From Ceratobasidium sp. AG-K (lineage: Eukaryota > Basidiomycota > Agaricomycetes > Cantharellales > Ceratobasidiaceae): a stretch of 64,000 nucleotides of DNA. A program made the translations under genes and the position numbers. Shown in pieces: positions 13,489-23,948 of the stretch (position 1 is the stretch's first letter; each line of letters starts with the position of its first letter). The notes beneath the pieces were generated by a model. The model did not search any database. It had not been told where the DNA came from and worked only from the letters and a program-made list of their open reading frames with translations. The stretch lies in the NCBI GenBank assembly GCA_037039685.1, contig JAWNGF010000004.1:3286001-3350000 (forward strand). The letters are read 5' to 3'.

Positions 13489-15296
13489 GAATAGAACGAT
13501 TTAGAGAACGTCGGGCGGGACAGGCAGTGTATTTAAATAACATGGCATTATCTATCTTCCTCTCGGGCGACAAAACTGGATTCGGATAGAAGACGAGACC
13601 ATATGCATAGATACCGCAAGAACAGCTCGCACGCGAAGGTTGGAATATTTAGTCCCATAAACCAGATTCCTTGTTCCAGAAATACACCCAGGGGGCTGAG
13701 TAAACTCGACGGAACGCCTCGGGACCGAGCCCGCTCGAGATGGACTAGTTACACAGCAACAGGCGAGGCGAAAGTCGAGGTCGAGAGCAAGCACAGAGCA
13801 AGCCAACGAGCATCCTATTATGGGCGCTTCGCGTGTATGTCTTTGCTCAACGTGCTGGGGTAAGCACCTTACTCTTCACGGCCGACTGACGCAGCCTTCT
13901 CAGCTCACCAACGGCCCTGGAAGAATAAAGAACCGGATAGGGGCTGTCCGGGAACGCCGTTTCTTCGCCCGCAACTTATTATTCGATTATTTATTGTGCG
14001 TCGGGCAGCGCGCGTTCGGCCCGAGATGCAAGTCAAATCGACCCGGAGCTCCAGTGAAATTGACCCAGAGCAGCCAGTCAAATCGACGGGAGCAGGTCAA
14101 ATCGACCGGGTAAGGTACCTTGACCTGCGCATATACGGATGCGTTTATCCCCCACTCGTCGATCCGCCATCAGCCGGTCCCAAAAAGGCAGCCTTCGAGT
14201 CGTGATTTACCGTGCATCAGCGCTATGCCCTTTTCACCCATTTCATCGCTCCCGAATCGCGAAACAGGAGACGGGATATGGTGGCCGTCTGATGGCACGC
14301 ACATCATTCATGCAAGACTATTCAGATTCAAGAGAGAGTACATCCACATCAGGAGAGGAAGGGAAAGACCATTCAAACCGGCCTCTGGAAACGGGATGTA
14401 TACAAGAGGGATACAGGAGTGCGGGGTGACATCAAGTCATGCATAGCGCAGAGGGAACGCGCTGCGTCGTCAAGATCATCAGAAAGTTCCGTGTGGGAGT
14501 GATAAAAACACAACCGAAGTAAATAAAACATACAGGAGAGACGTGAAGTGGGATGCGAGGAATGGATGAGTGCAGATGGAACAAAGGAGCCGGGCAAGAA
14601 CCGACCGCCGGTCGCACAGTGGGATCGACAGGTACGACGTGAGCCCTACCCGTCTGGGACGAGTCGTAGAGATACAGTGATGCTGGGAAGGAATGCTGGG
14701 GTCTAGGATATACAAGTCGGGGAAATTACAAAACGGGAGCGCAAGGAAAGGGGGGCAACGATGGGAGCACACCAACAGAACTAGCCGTCGGCGACGCATC
14801 GACCAAATGCGGCCAGACCCCAACCAAGCAAGGACCAGGAAGCCAGCTGTCGGACAGTCATGTAGGAGGATTAGCGCACGCGCCTCTCACTACACAATGC
14901 CAGTTGCGGCAAACAAGGGCTATCTCCAAAACGTCGTGCGCTCGAATCGATTCGACTGGCAAACCGACGAGGCACAAAACGAGTAGCGGATCGACCGCCA
15001 AGAAGTAATTCAGTCCGGGACCGGTAATCGTAGGCGAAAAGAGTGGCCAGCAAGAACGACACCACGCACGCGCGGCGATCGTCCACGATCCAGGGCAACA
15101 ATCAGAGATTCCTACAACCCGCCTCCAACGACGAGCCGGGTGCCTAGCGAGGCTTGTAACCAACGCCTTCACAACCACAGGAGGAATTAGCGAGGGGAGA
15201 GGGGGGTCTTCACGATATAGAATAGTCCGTCAGAGTCGTAAACAGCACGATAATGATACGAGAACGCAGTCGAGAGGCAGAGTTTTGGCGAGGGGC
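13489..15296. other. 1.8-kb intergenic region with a short direct repeat
   Basis: This region separates the permease start from the stop codon of the first bHLH gene, both on the minus strand. No gene is supported. Near 14032-14107 four similar 12-mers occur (listed separately). The part from about 14480 to 15290 probably includes a long 3' UTR of the bHLH gene. Confidence 0.45.
14032..14107. repeat. Four direct copies of a GTCAAATCGACC-like 12-mer
   Basis: Copies start at 14032 (GTCAAATCGACC), 14054 (GTGAAATTGACC), 14077 (GTCAAATCGACG) and 14096 (GTCAAATCGACC). Spacings are 22, 23 and 19 nt, about two helical turns. They lie about 550-620 bp upstream of the permease start codon. A regulatory binding array is possible; a decayed minisatellite is equally possible. 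Confidence 0.6.
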
Positions 15297-16421
15297 CTAG
15301 AGCGGGGACTGGGACGAGCGACGCTCGGCGGCCTTGAGCATGAGGGCCTCGTTGATCTGGCGAAGACGGTTGACCTCCATTTCGGAAGCGGTCAACTTGG
15401 CCTGCATCTGCTGTTGCATCGCCTCTAGGTAACGAATGTGACTGGTCGCTGTAAAATGACAAGTCAGTCCCACGCAATTATCACGGCCAAGTCCGACCCG
15501 AGCGGACGGGTGCCACGCGACACAAGGTTCGCTCAAGAGGGCAGCCCGGCGCCAGAAGAGGGGCAAATAAGTGATGGACAGAACGTACCTCGGTCAAGCA
15601 AAGCCATCTTGGAACCCTTTTGGTTGGACACAGGCATGACGTCCTTGAGGCGCGCAAAGCCCTCGCGGAGGTCGTCGCGGCGGCGCTGCTCCGACTCGAT
15701 GCGTTGGCGGCGGATCTCCTCACGGCGGCGCGAGACGACACTGCAATATATATTAGTCAACGGAGGTAAATCGGAGGAAATGGACCTACACATCGGTGGT
15801 GTTCAAGCCAAGCTCGCTCTCGCCTTCGCTGCCGTACGAGTCCTCGTCGGCCATGCGGGTCATCGAGGTGCTTCCGCGTCGCTTGTGGGCCGAGCGCTCA
15901 GCCATGCCGCGGGTGTAGGCGCCGCGGTTGCGGTGGACGAGGCCCGAGCCGTAGCCGCCGGGGAACGAGTGCGAGTGCGACGAGCCAGGAGACCCGGTGC
16001 CGCTGCGGCTCCCTGCGCCCCCAGACACATAGCCAGAGGCCGAGTTGTACCCCGAGTTGTACCCGGATCGGCCACCCGGCGTGGTGTTGGTGGGGGTCCA
16101 GCCGTGGCTCTGGGACAGGTTGTCGCCAGAGAGCTCCGAGCCAGAGAGGGATGTGAGCGGCGGGGTCATGGGCGACGCGGGCACAAATGGCTGCCGGGGC
16201 GAGGGGGTGCTGCCCGTGGTGTCCATCACGCCGTGCGCGGGGACCGCAGCGGGCGACGGGCCAAAGCCAAAGGCCGGGTACGACGGCATTGTGGGCTCGC
16301 CAAACGTAAAGGGGTGGGCAGCAGGCGAGTTCGGGGGGAACGCGAGGAACTGGTCGGCGTCCGACTGGGGCAAGAAGGAAAAGTCGGTGGTGCTAAAGTC
16401 GTGCGTGTTCGAGGCGTCCAT
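15297..16421 (-). CDS. bHLH transcription factor 1
   Basis: A nuclear DNA-binding regulator. The first exon (16421-15786) encodes about 211 residues of low complexity, rich in Ser, Gly, Pro and Thr, starting MDASNTHDFSTTDFSFLPQS. After an intron of about 50 nt comes the basic region and helix 1: SRRREEIRRQRIESEQRRRD, then DLREGFARLKDVMPVSNQK (loop) and GSKMALLDR. The Glu-x-x-Arg-Arg pattern (IESEQRRRD) is the contact pattern of E-box-binding bHLH proteins. The last exon completes helix 2 (ATSHIRYLEAMQQQMQAKL) and runs into a short leucine-zipper-like coil (LTASEMEVNRLRQINEAL), ending SSQSPL at 15297. A TATATAG near 16544-16550 upstream may be a TATA box. Targets are unknown. A GC-rich antisense frame of 351 codons overlaps it and is a shadow. 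Confidence 0.88.
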
Positions 16422-18265
16422 GTTCGGCTTGCGAAGAGGTGCTATCGAGACGGTCGTTATAGAGTCGTGAAGAGGTCAGAGGGGGGGAGGTGATGAGGAA
16501 AGGGGGGAGAACGAGAGCAATATATCCCAGTCCCAAGTCCAAGGATATATAGCCGTCAAGGCATATGGAACGAATCCGTCCGGATGCTAACCCTGGCCAG
16601 ACCCCTGAAGCCGAAGCCCGCCGAACATCCGGGCGGATGATAAGATGATGGACAAAAGTATTTGCAACTGCCCATAGTCAAATCCATTCCATGGAAGGTG
16701 AAGAAAAGCTCAACCCCATCGCTCCTTGGCTCGCCAGGAACAAAACACCGGGAGCCCAAGACGGCCTTTGTACCACCGACATCTGCACAAAGAACCTCCC
16801 GACTCGCGCGCCTAGCCCACAAAGGGCGCCCGATACCCCACCAGACAATGGGTCCGCCGATGCCATCACGACGTTCGAGCCAATCGTCCGCCTATTCCAT
16901 TCTCACCGAGAATAATTCCCAAAGCAGTAACATGGCATAGACCAGTGCACATTTCCAATCCGTGAACCGAAGCGAGCGTCCTTGCTCGGCAGGTCGGGGC
17001 CGCACAGAATCGATCCGTGCATATATCCATCGCATCACTATTGGTGGCGAGACCTTTGTATCGATTACAAAAGTACGCCACAAACTTTGTTGAATTACCT
17101 CAATCGAGACCTCCGTTAGTTCCGTCGACAATAAAAAGCCTCCGTGATCTATCAATCAGCGGGCCCTTCCGAGCAACTAGTCTGGATCAAGGACGAAAAC
17201 CTTTATCCTTGCAAATGACCTTGCAGATTGTACGATTGTCCAAGTTATCGCCCTTCACATCTTGGATGGTGTCCAGACTTCTCCAGACTTCGATAAGCCA
17301 TGTCCGAATTCGCAAAATGTCTTCGATGACCGCACATCCTCGTCTCGAGGGATCACCGTCCCCCATCGAACCATTCCCCCAGACGTCTCTTCCCGGACTA
17401 TAACGGCTCAAAAGCAAGAAATCAAAGACTCCAGAGTGCGAAGGATAGGGGCCAAGCAAGTCAGGCGCGTCTAAAGGTAGATCTGAATCACAAAAACATC
17501 GAGATTATGGTTATCAAAGCGCCATCGCGTGCCAGTCGATCAAACCCATGACAGCCCATGGGGGTGCAGAAAAAAAAAGACGAGAGAGGGCAAGATATAT
17601 ACTCGCGGTTGTGAGGCTAGTCTAGCACGGTCCTCGAGGCCATCGCGTGTCGTTGGAGCGCTCTGTGCGACGCCGTGGTCGGAATAGTCGAGTCAGGTAG
17701 AGTTCGCGAGTCGATGATCGACGTATCTATTCGGGCGAGACTATTCGTTTGCGAGTATATGCGTGAGATGTTGCCGCGGCCGGGAATACGGCCGACGGGA
17801 AGCAGGGAATCTCTCGGGCTTGAAAAGCAAGTGTGGCGCATTAATTAGGGTGTTACGCAACTCCCTCGCTTCGAGTTCCGAGGTGGTCTTGTGGCCAAGT
17901 GGAATTGGGGTGGATACGAAAGCATAAAAGCGAGCAGAATGTATGGTTCGGCCTCGCTTACTGACCACCCGCGAGTGTAAACTGGGGTCAGCCTGGATCC
18001 TTGCGCGCTTGTAGAAGACAAGCTCGACGTCACTTTGCCCAGTGCCCAATCACACCGAAATGAATTCAATCGCCGCAGTCGATTCGATACACAATGTACA
18101 AAGCTTCACCCTCTTTTTTTACAACAATAAGTGGGACTGTACATTTTCAGAAAGAGGAGCGAGAGACGAATAAGACCAAGATAGTAGGCGATATAGATAG
18201 AGAAGGACGGAATAAATCTTAGGAGGCGTGCCTCGGAGCCAAAAAAGATACAGTCTAGTGGGGGA
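16422..18265. other. 1.84-kb intergenic region between the two bHLH genes
   Basis: It lies upstream of bHLH 1 and downstream of bHLH 2 (both minus strand), so it probably holds the promoter and 5' UTR of the first and the 3' UTR of the second. Only short overlapping frames occur, and no further gene is supported. Confidence 0.45.
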
Positions 18266-19498
18266 TCACCATGAAGGATATCCGTTCGCCGGAACTTCGG
18301 ATAATTCGCCCAGCGCTTCACGGTTGGGCGATGACGAAGGATAGGTGGGAGTCGCATATGTTCCGGGCAGCCCGCTGCTCGCGTTCCATTGAGAAACTCC
18401 CCCATCGCCGGGCAGCCAGTGGCCGGCAAGGTCCCGTTCGTCGGCCTGGCCTAGACCAAACGGGGCGCCGGACTCGTACCGTGGACTCTCGGATCGAGGC
18501 TGGAGCGGATTAATCCCGATTACCGGTGGCGCAGGTTGGGACGCGTAAAAGTCGGCGGGGGGATAGAGCTGCGGGTCGCCGTCGTAGGAATACGCAAACG
18601 GTTCCTGCTTGTACATGTTGGAGGGCATGCCGAATTCGCTGTTTTCCTGATGCTGGAGCCCGGTGTAGGTGTGGGGTGGAGTGGGGAGCGACGAAGAGCG
18701 GTCATGGGAAGGGCCAGCCTGGCCCACGCCGAAACTGACGCTGGTGTGGGAGCTGGAGCCTGGCCGTCCGCTCGAGGGCGAGCTGGCCGAGTGGGGCGAC
18801 GACGCCAGCAGCGGGGCGGCGCCCGAAACGTCGAGCATCAGCTGTTCGTTTGCTCTAAAAACAATGAATACGATTGGTCATGGTCAACAAACGCACTGAC
18901 CGGTTGAGCTCCTTGATGAGTTCTTGCTTGCGGGCGAGTTCCTCTTCCATGCGGGTGTTTTGGTCCCGCAACTGGACGACGCGGGCCGTGGCTGATTGAC
19001 ATCAGAGCGGGATCAGAGAGCGGGATCAAACGTCACCGAGTCACTTACCTCGCTCGACAACACGGGCCTTGCTCAGCCGCTCGTCGCCGCGATTGAGGGC
19101 GTTGCGTAGTCGGTCGTATCCTTTGCCGAGTTCATTTCGGCGTTGTTGCTCGGCGTCGCACCGAATCAACCGGGCATCCTCTTGTCGCTGGTGCAACACA
19201 CTGGGGGCGGTCAGCAGGCGCAGCGCACAGACCATGCTACTCACCCGGTGTCGTCCAAGTCGTCCTCTGACGGGGGCACCGCCGACGCTGTCGAGTTGGT
19301 GCGCCGCTTGCGGGCATTCTTTGTGCGTTCGATGGCGGCCTGCAGTGCCTCGGGGTCTTTAATCGACCCACGGCGGCCAGTGTTGATTTTTGTGTATGCG
19401 GGAATGGAGCTGGTGCTGCTCTGGCGACTGTGATCACGGCGCGAGGTCGAGGCAATCGGAGAGTCCCAGTAAGAGGGGTCGTCGGTAGGAGCGGACAT
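18266..19498 (-). CDS. bHLH transcription factor 2
   Basis: A second bHLH regulator, divergent from its neighbour. Exon 1 starts MSAPTDDPSYWDSPIASTSR at 19498 and ends in a Ser/acidic tail. Exon 2 carries RLIRCDAEQQRRNELGKGYD and RLRNALNRGDERLSKARVVE, a basic region, helix 1, loop and helix 2. Exon 3 gives TARVVQLRDQNTRMEEELAR and KQELIKELNR, a leucine-zipper-like coiled coil. Exon 4 is a Ser/Pro/Gly-rich tail of about 190 residues ending EVPANGYPSW (stop at 18266). Intron phases join correctly: the GAG CGA G of exon 2 meets CC ACG, and AAC CG meets A GCA. The basic region has AEQQRRNE rather than the EQRRRDD of bHLH 1, so the two are related in architecture but not recent duplicates. Confidence 0.85.
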
Positions 19499-20335
19499 GG
19501 TTAGTGAGGCGCTGGCAGTCGGGGCGGATTTTATCGGGCCACAACAATCGTCGCGCGGGGGGTTTCCTTTCTCTTCGATGGCGCGGGAGAGGTCACTCGT
19601 TGTCCATTAAGTTCTCAATTGGCTCCGCGCCCGGTTTCAGGACGTGCGGATCTGCTCAGGATAAATCCAAACAAATTATATCCGGGCGCTTGCCCCCTCT
19701 CGGCCGTGCATACACCCACTCTATCACATCACAGCTCGCCCTTGTGCGACACCATGCCATTGCCTCGTACGAGTTTCAGTTCTGTCTCGTCTGCGCGTTG
19801 GCTCGTCATCGCCGTTGGTCGGTTGGGAGAAAAAAGGATTAAAAGCGCTCCGGTGCGCGCAGCCGCTGCTCTGGCGCACACCTGCCTATTTCGGCCGTCC
19901 TACCCGCCCACCGGAAAACGTTTTCTGGTGTGTAACCAGAGGCGAGCTTATGCGGCTAGCGCCCGTGTCCATATGGCGAAGCTCTCGGAAGCGCATTGCC
20001 GGTCGTGACAGCGAGAAAGGTGCCCCAACGCCACCCTCTCGCCACCCTCGCCTACCTGTCCACCCGTCGTCAGACTCTCTTGCTCGGCCGATTCCAACCA
20101 GTTGACATTCGCTCCACTTGGCCTAGTCCGAGACGGCTCCAGCGGCGGAGTCCATCCCCTCAGACAATAACCCACTTAAATATCAACTATGAATAGCTAG
20201 CGTGCACTCGAAACTCGTCTCAGAGCCTGCCGTAGAATATAATATGATGCAGTCTGTCTCTGCGTGTTTTCCCCCACGGCGCCAATGCAGGATGAGGTAA
20301 GCGCCGGGAGTGTGTCTCTTTCTTCCGTCTGCACC
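19499..20335. other. Divergent promoter region between bHLH 2 and the UBE2O-like gene
   Basis: An 837-bp region between the start of a minus-strand gene and the start of a plus-strand gene. It should contain both promoters. No coding signal was recognised. Confidence 0.5.
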
Positions 20336-23300
20336 ATGGCAAAGCAAGGACTCAAGAAGGCTGCCAAGGCAGGTAACCAAATATACAGCCGTGCGTATCT
20401 GACATGTAGCAGTTTTACTCGGAGGACATTGTCCGCAAGATCAATGACCCAACGCGAGTGGCGGTAAGTCCCTCGCACCCATCCGTGTGCTTCACTCACC
20501 CTTCGCCAGATGGTCGGCGTAAGTCATGGACACCAGCCACAACCCAGTACTCACAGGCCCCTAGCGCAGCTGGCACGACGCCGACGACCAAGCGCCCCCA
20601 CTCAACCCTGCCGACCCCCTCGAACGCCCGCTCAAAAAGGGCGAATTCGGGATAACCGATATCGAACTCCGCACGCGCCACATTGTGCCCGAATCCGAGT
20701 ACGAGCTCGTCGATCGCACGTTTCGCGTTGGAGACGTGTGCAAGCGCGGGATCGACGACGTTGCGAGCGCTGTGGTCCTCGACGTCCAGTGCCAACTCCG
20801 TCTCAAGCACGCGATTAGCGGTATCTCCGTCGATGGCTGGATCTCTGGGGACGAGGTGGAGAATAAGCCGGGGGTCATGTTGGGCGATTACGTCGTGTGC
20901 GATGATTGGGTTGGGCAGGTATGTCTGGGTTTGGGGGCTGGCCGGGTCTGACAGGCGCAGGTCGAGGAAATATTCGACGAGGCGATTATACTTATCAACG
21001 ACAAGGAGCTCGTGCGTGTGGCGGACATGGGCGGCCGGTTTGCGGTCGGTGATCGGGGGAAGGATATTCTCCCTGCGACGGGGCATGCGCCGTTTACGCT
21101 TGGCACGTCGCAATGTATCCTCGAAGTCCAGCCGAGCGTGTTGGCGATCAGCTGGCTGGCCGTCAACCAATGGGTGCGTCTCGCGCAAAAACGTTGGCGA
21201 CGACTAATATTAGCGCAGCTCACACCCGAAGAGTCGGCCAACCGCCCGAGACCAGAACGGTTTTGGACGGCAGAGCAGCTCCATCGGCTGACGTATGTCA
21301 AGATTCGGTCCGAGAGTGTCACACGTGTACCCGACCGAGTGACCTTTAGAGATTTAGAGATGTACAAGAGTAGGTCTATGCTCGTTATACATGGCCGAAA
21401 CTGACCGGTTGCAGAGTACAATGTCGTTAATACCCAACACCAGGGCGAATCTGGCCGAGTCCTCGAAGTCGATACGCTGATCGTCACCGAGAGCCGCTCG
21501 ACTGTCAAAATCATGTGGCAAGACGGCACGATCGAGGAGGTCCCGGGCACGAGTGTGATTCCGTACTTGAACGTCGACGAGTATGATTGCTGGTGAGTCC
21601 TTACGCACTTTTTGGTGGCTGGGTCTGACCGGTGCAGGCCCGGAGACTTTGTGCGCTGGAAAAACGAAGACGAGACCCGCGTGGCCGTCGTCCAATCCAC
21701 TCACGCGCAGAACCGCACGGCCCGGGTCATGTGGTACGAGCCTGGCTCGACGCCCACACAACAGGAAACCGTCTCGGTGCTCGAACTCGACCCACACGGT
21801 CCGTCCGGGGCAGAGTCGTTTGGAGTTAGGCGGGGCGACTTTGTGTTCTTGCATCGGCCTGGAACGACCAACGGCGCGGTCCTCCCCGCCGTCCCACGCA
21901 TCGGCGAGCTCGAAGAGTGGGTACGCGAGCCTCCGCCGATCGGGCCGCACGAGCACGAAGGACACGTCCATTCGCACTCGCATGGCAACGACGAGAATGG
22001 GCATTTCCACATGTATTCGGGCGGAGCGGGGGCGGGCGAGGCGGCGTATGATGTGTCGCTCTCGGAAGCGGGGTGGAGAGGTGCGATGGCTGGGTTGGGG
22101 ATGAAGCTCGCGGAAGAAGGGGCTGCCAAATCTATGCACGAGCCGCTTGGAAAGGAGGAGCGGGTTATTCGAGTGCGTGGGTTTGCGGGAGGTGAGGTGA
22201 GGTGGTTTGGAGAAGTTATGAACGTGAGTCTAGATGGTCTAGTCGGAATGGTGCTGACGCTGCGCAGTTAACTACGGCGGGTCAAATTGAGGTGGTTTTG
22301 CCACACGGAGAAACGACCCAGGTTCCGCTCGAACGAGTGACGTTGCTCAATAATGACGGGCTGGACGAGCTGGGCGCTTGGCCAGACGACAACATGTCCA
22401 TGTCTGAAGGGAGCACTTATGCGTCTACGGAGATCATGGAAGAGGTCGTGTATCCCGATGGCGAGCCCCCAGAAGGCGAGGAAGAAGTCGATGGGTGGGA
22501 GACGGAAGGGAGTGAAGACGAAAAGGACGAGGATATGCAGAGCGCGGGATCCGAGTGGGGTGACCCAGACGATAAGATGGCCATTCCTGGTGGACCGATA
22601 CCCGCCACGCCGTCGCCAGCGGAACCTCAGCCTCAGCCTGGTCCTAGCACAATTGCTCCCAGCGCCTCAATACTCGATAATCTTGACGAATCAACCTGTC
22701 CTTGGCACCGATTCGAGATTTTGTCCAGTGCACCGGCCGACCATGCGTACTATTCGCAGAAAACGAGCTCCGCCCAACCGCCCAAGGCGTTTATGTCTCG
22801 TTTAGCCAAGGAGTACAAGGTTCTCGCGAGTAGTTTGCCCAGTAGGTCCGCCAAGCTTTTTGTCACACTGGCTAACTCTCTCCAGACTCGATCTTGGTCC
22901 GAGCGTACGAAGACCGATCGGATTTGCTTCGGTGCTTGATTATAGGTCCCCAGAACACGCCGTACGAGGACGCTCCGTTTGTGATTGATTGGTTCTTGGA
23001 TAGTTCATTTCCCCAGACGCCGCCACAGGCGCATTTCTTGAGTTGGACGAATGGGAACGGTCGAGGTGCGTGTGTTTTGTCGCTTTTTGATCCAGACTAA
23101 CGAGTTTTGTAGTTAACCCGTGAGTTGGTTGTCGCGTGCGAGTCCAGACGTTGATGGTTTGTTAGGAACTTGTACGAAGAGGGCAAGGTCTGTTTGAGTA
23201 TCCTCGGGACGTGGTCTGGCGAAAAGTGGGTTGCGTGTTTGAGGTTGGGACGCGACTGATTGGTTGCAGGAGCGAGTCGTGGAGTGCGGCTCGGTCATCG

Positions 23301-23801
23301 TTGTTGCAAGCGTTCGTGTCGATTCAGGGCCTTGTATTGGTCAAGGAGCCGTAAGTATTGCAGACTCGATACCGACAGGCTATGACAATTATGGGTAGAT
23401 GGTTTTGCGAACCAGCATATGACAAACTCAGAGGGACGGAAGAGGGTATAGTCAATAGGTACGTCATATTTACGATCTTGGAATTAGTCTGACAGGCGGA
23501 CAGCCGACTGTACAGCGAGAAGGCCTATGTGCTTTCTCGCGGTTTTGTCCGACGAGCGCTAGAGATTGAAGTGGGTGGACTAGAGGCCGAGATCAACTGG
23601 TATTATATCCAGCAAGGCCGATTAGCTAAAGTCATCGCCGACGCGCGGGCGTTGATTGCACGGAGCGAGGCGGGAGAGTACGTGGCTCCGAAAGAGGTTC
23701 GAGAGTCGGACCCGGCGATTGGGGTGTTATCAGAGGGCGCTGTGATCATGCTCAGACGGACCTTGGTCAAGTTGGAGAGCCTGCTAAAGGACAAGTCGTA
23801 G
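20336..23801 (+). CDS. UBE2O: UBE2O-type (E2/E3 hybrid) ubiquitin-conjugating enzyme
   Basis: A large E2 enzyme thought to combine conjugating and ligase functions. The N-terminal region starts [18 protein letters not shown], then [29 protein letters not shown] (through a tiny nine-base exon), and a long exon with [22 protein letters not shown]3-like repeats follow, including [20 protein letters not shown] at about 21637-21700. An acidic stretch (about 22380-22570) precedes the UBC domain: [40 protein letters not shown], and the active-site segment [19 protein letters not shown], whose Cys (at about 23190) should carry the ubiquitin thioester. The C-terminal helical tail ends LESLLKDKS at 23801. 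An in-frame ATG at 20264 or 20285 could extend the N-terminus; I chose 20336 because the lysine-rich MAKQG follows directly and the upstream codons look like 5' UTR. Confidence 0.88.
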
Positions 23802-23948
23802 TGCTGTTTCTTATTTTGGTGAATAGATAATGTACATGTCAGGGCGCATACACGTGGGACGTGTGTTTAGAGTTGGCATGACGTACACGTGACGCGGGTC
23901 GTTTTATGACCCGCCACCCACTGTGCGCAGTCTGTTACTCTCCTCCAC

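Noticed and set aside
15438..16493. A 351-codon open frame on the plus strand
   Set aside because: It is antisense to the low-complexity, GC-rich first exon of bHLH gene 1; its translation is Arg/Gly/Val-rich without any domain. Codon bias of the real gene explains the open frame.
20496..22139. Long minus-strand frames of 230-270 codons
   Set aside because: They lie opposite the UBE2O-like coding exons, whose conserved motifs and intron phases are clear. The minus-strand products are Arg/Pro-rich and show no domain.
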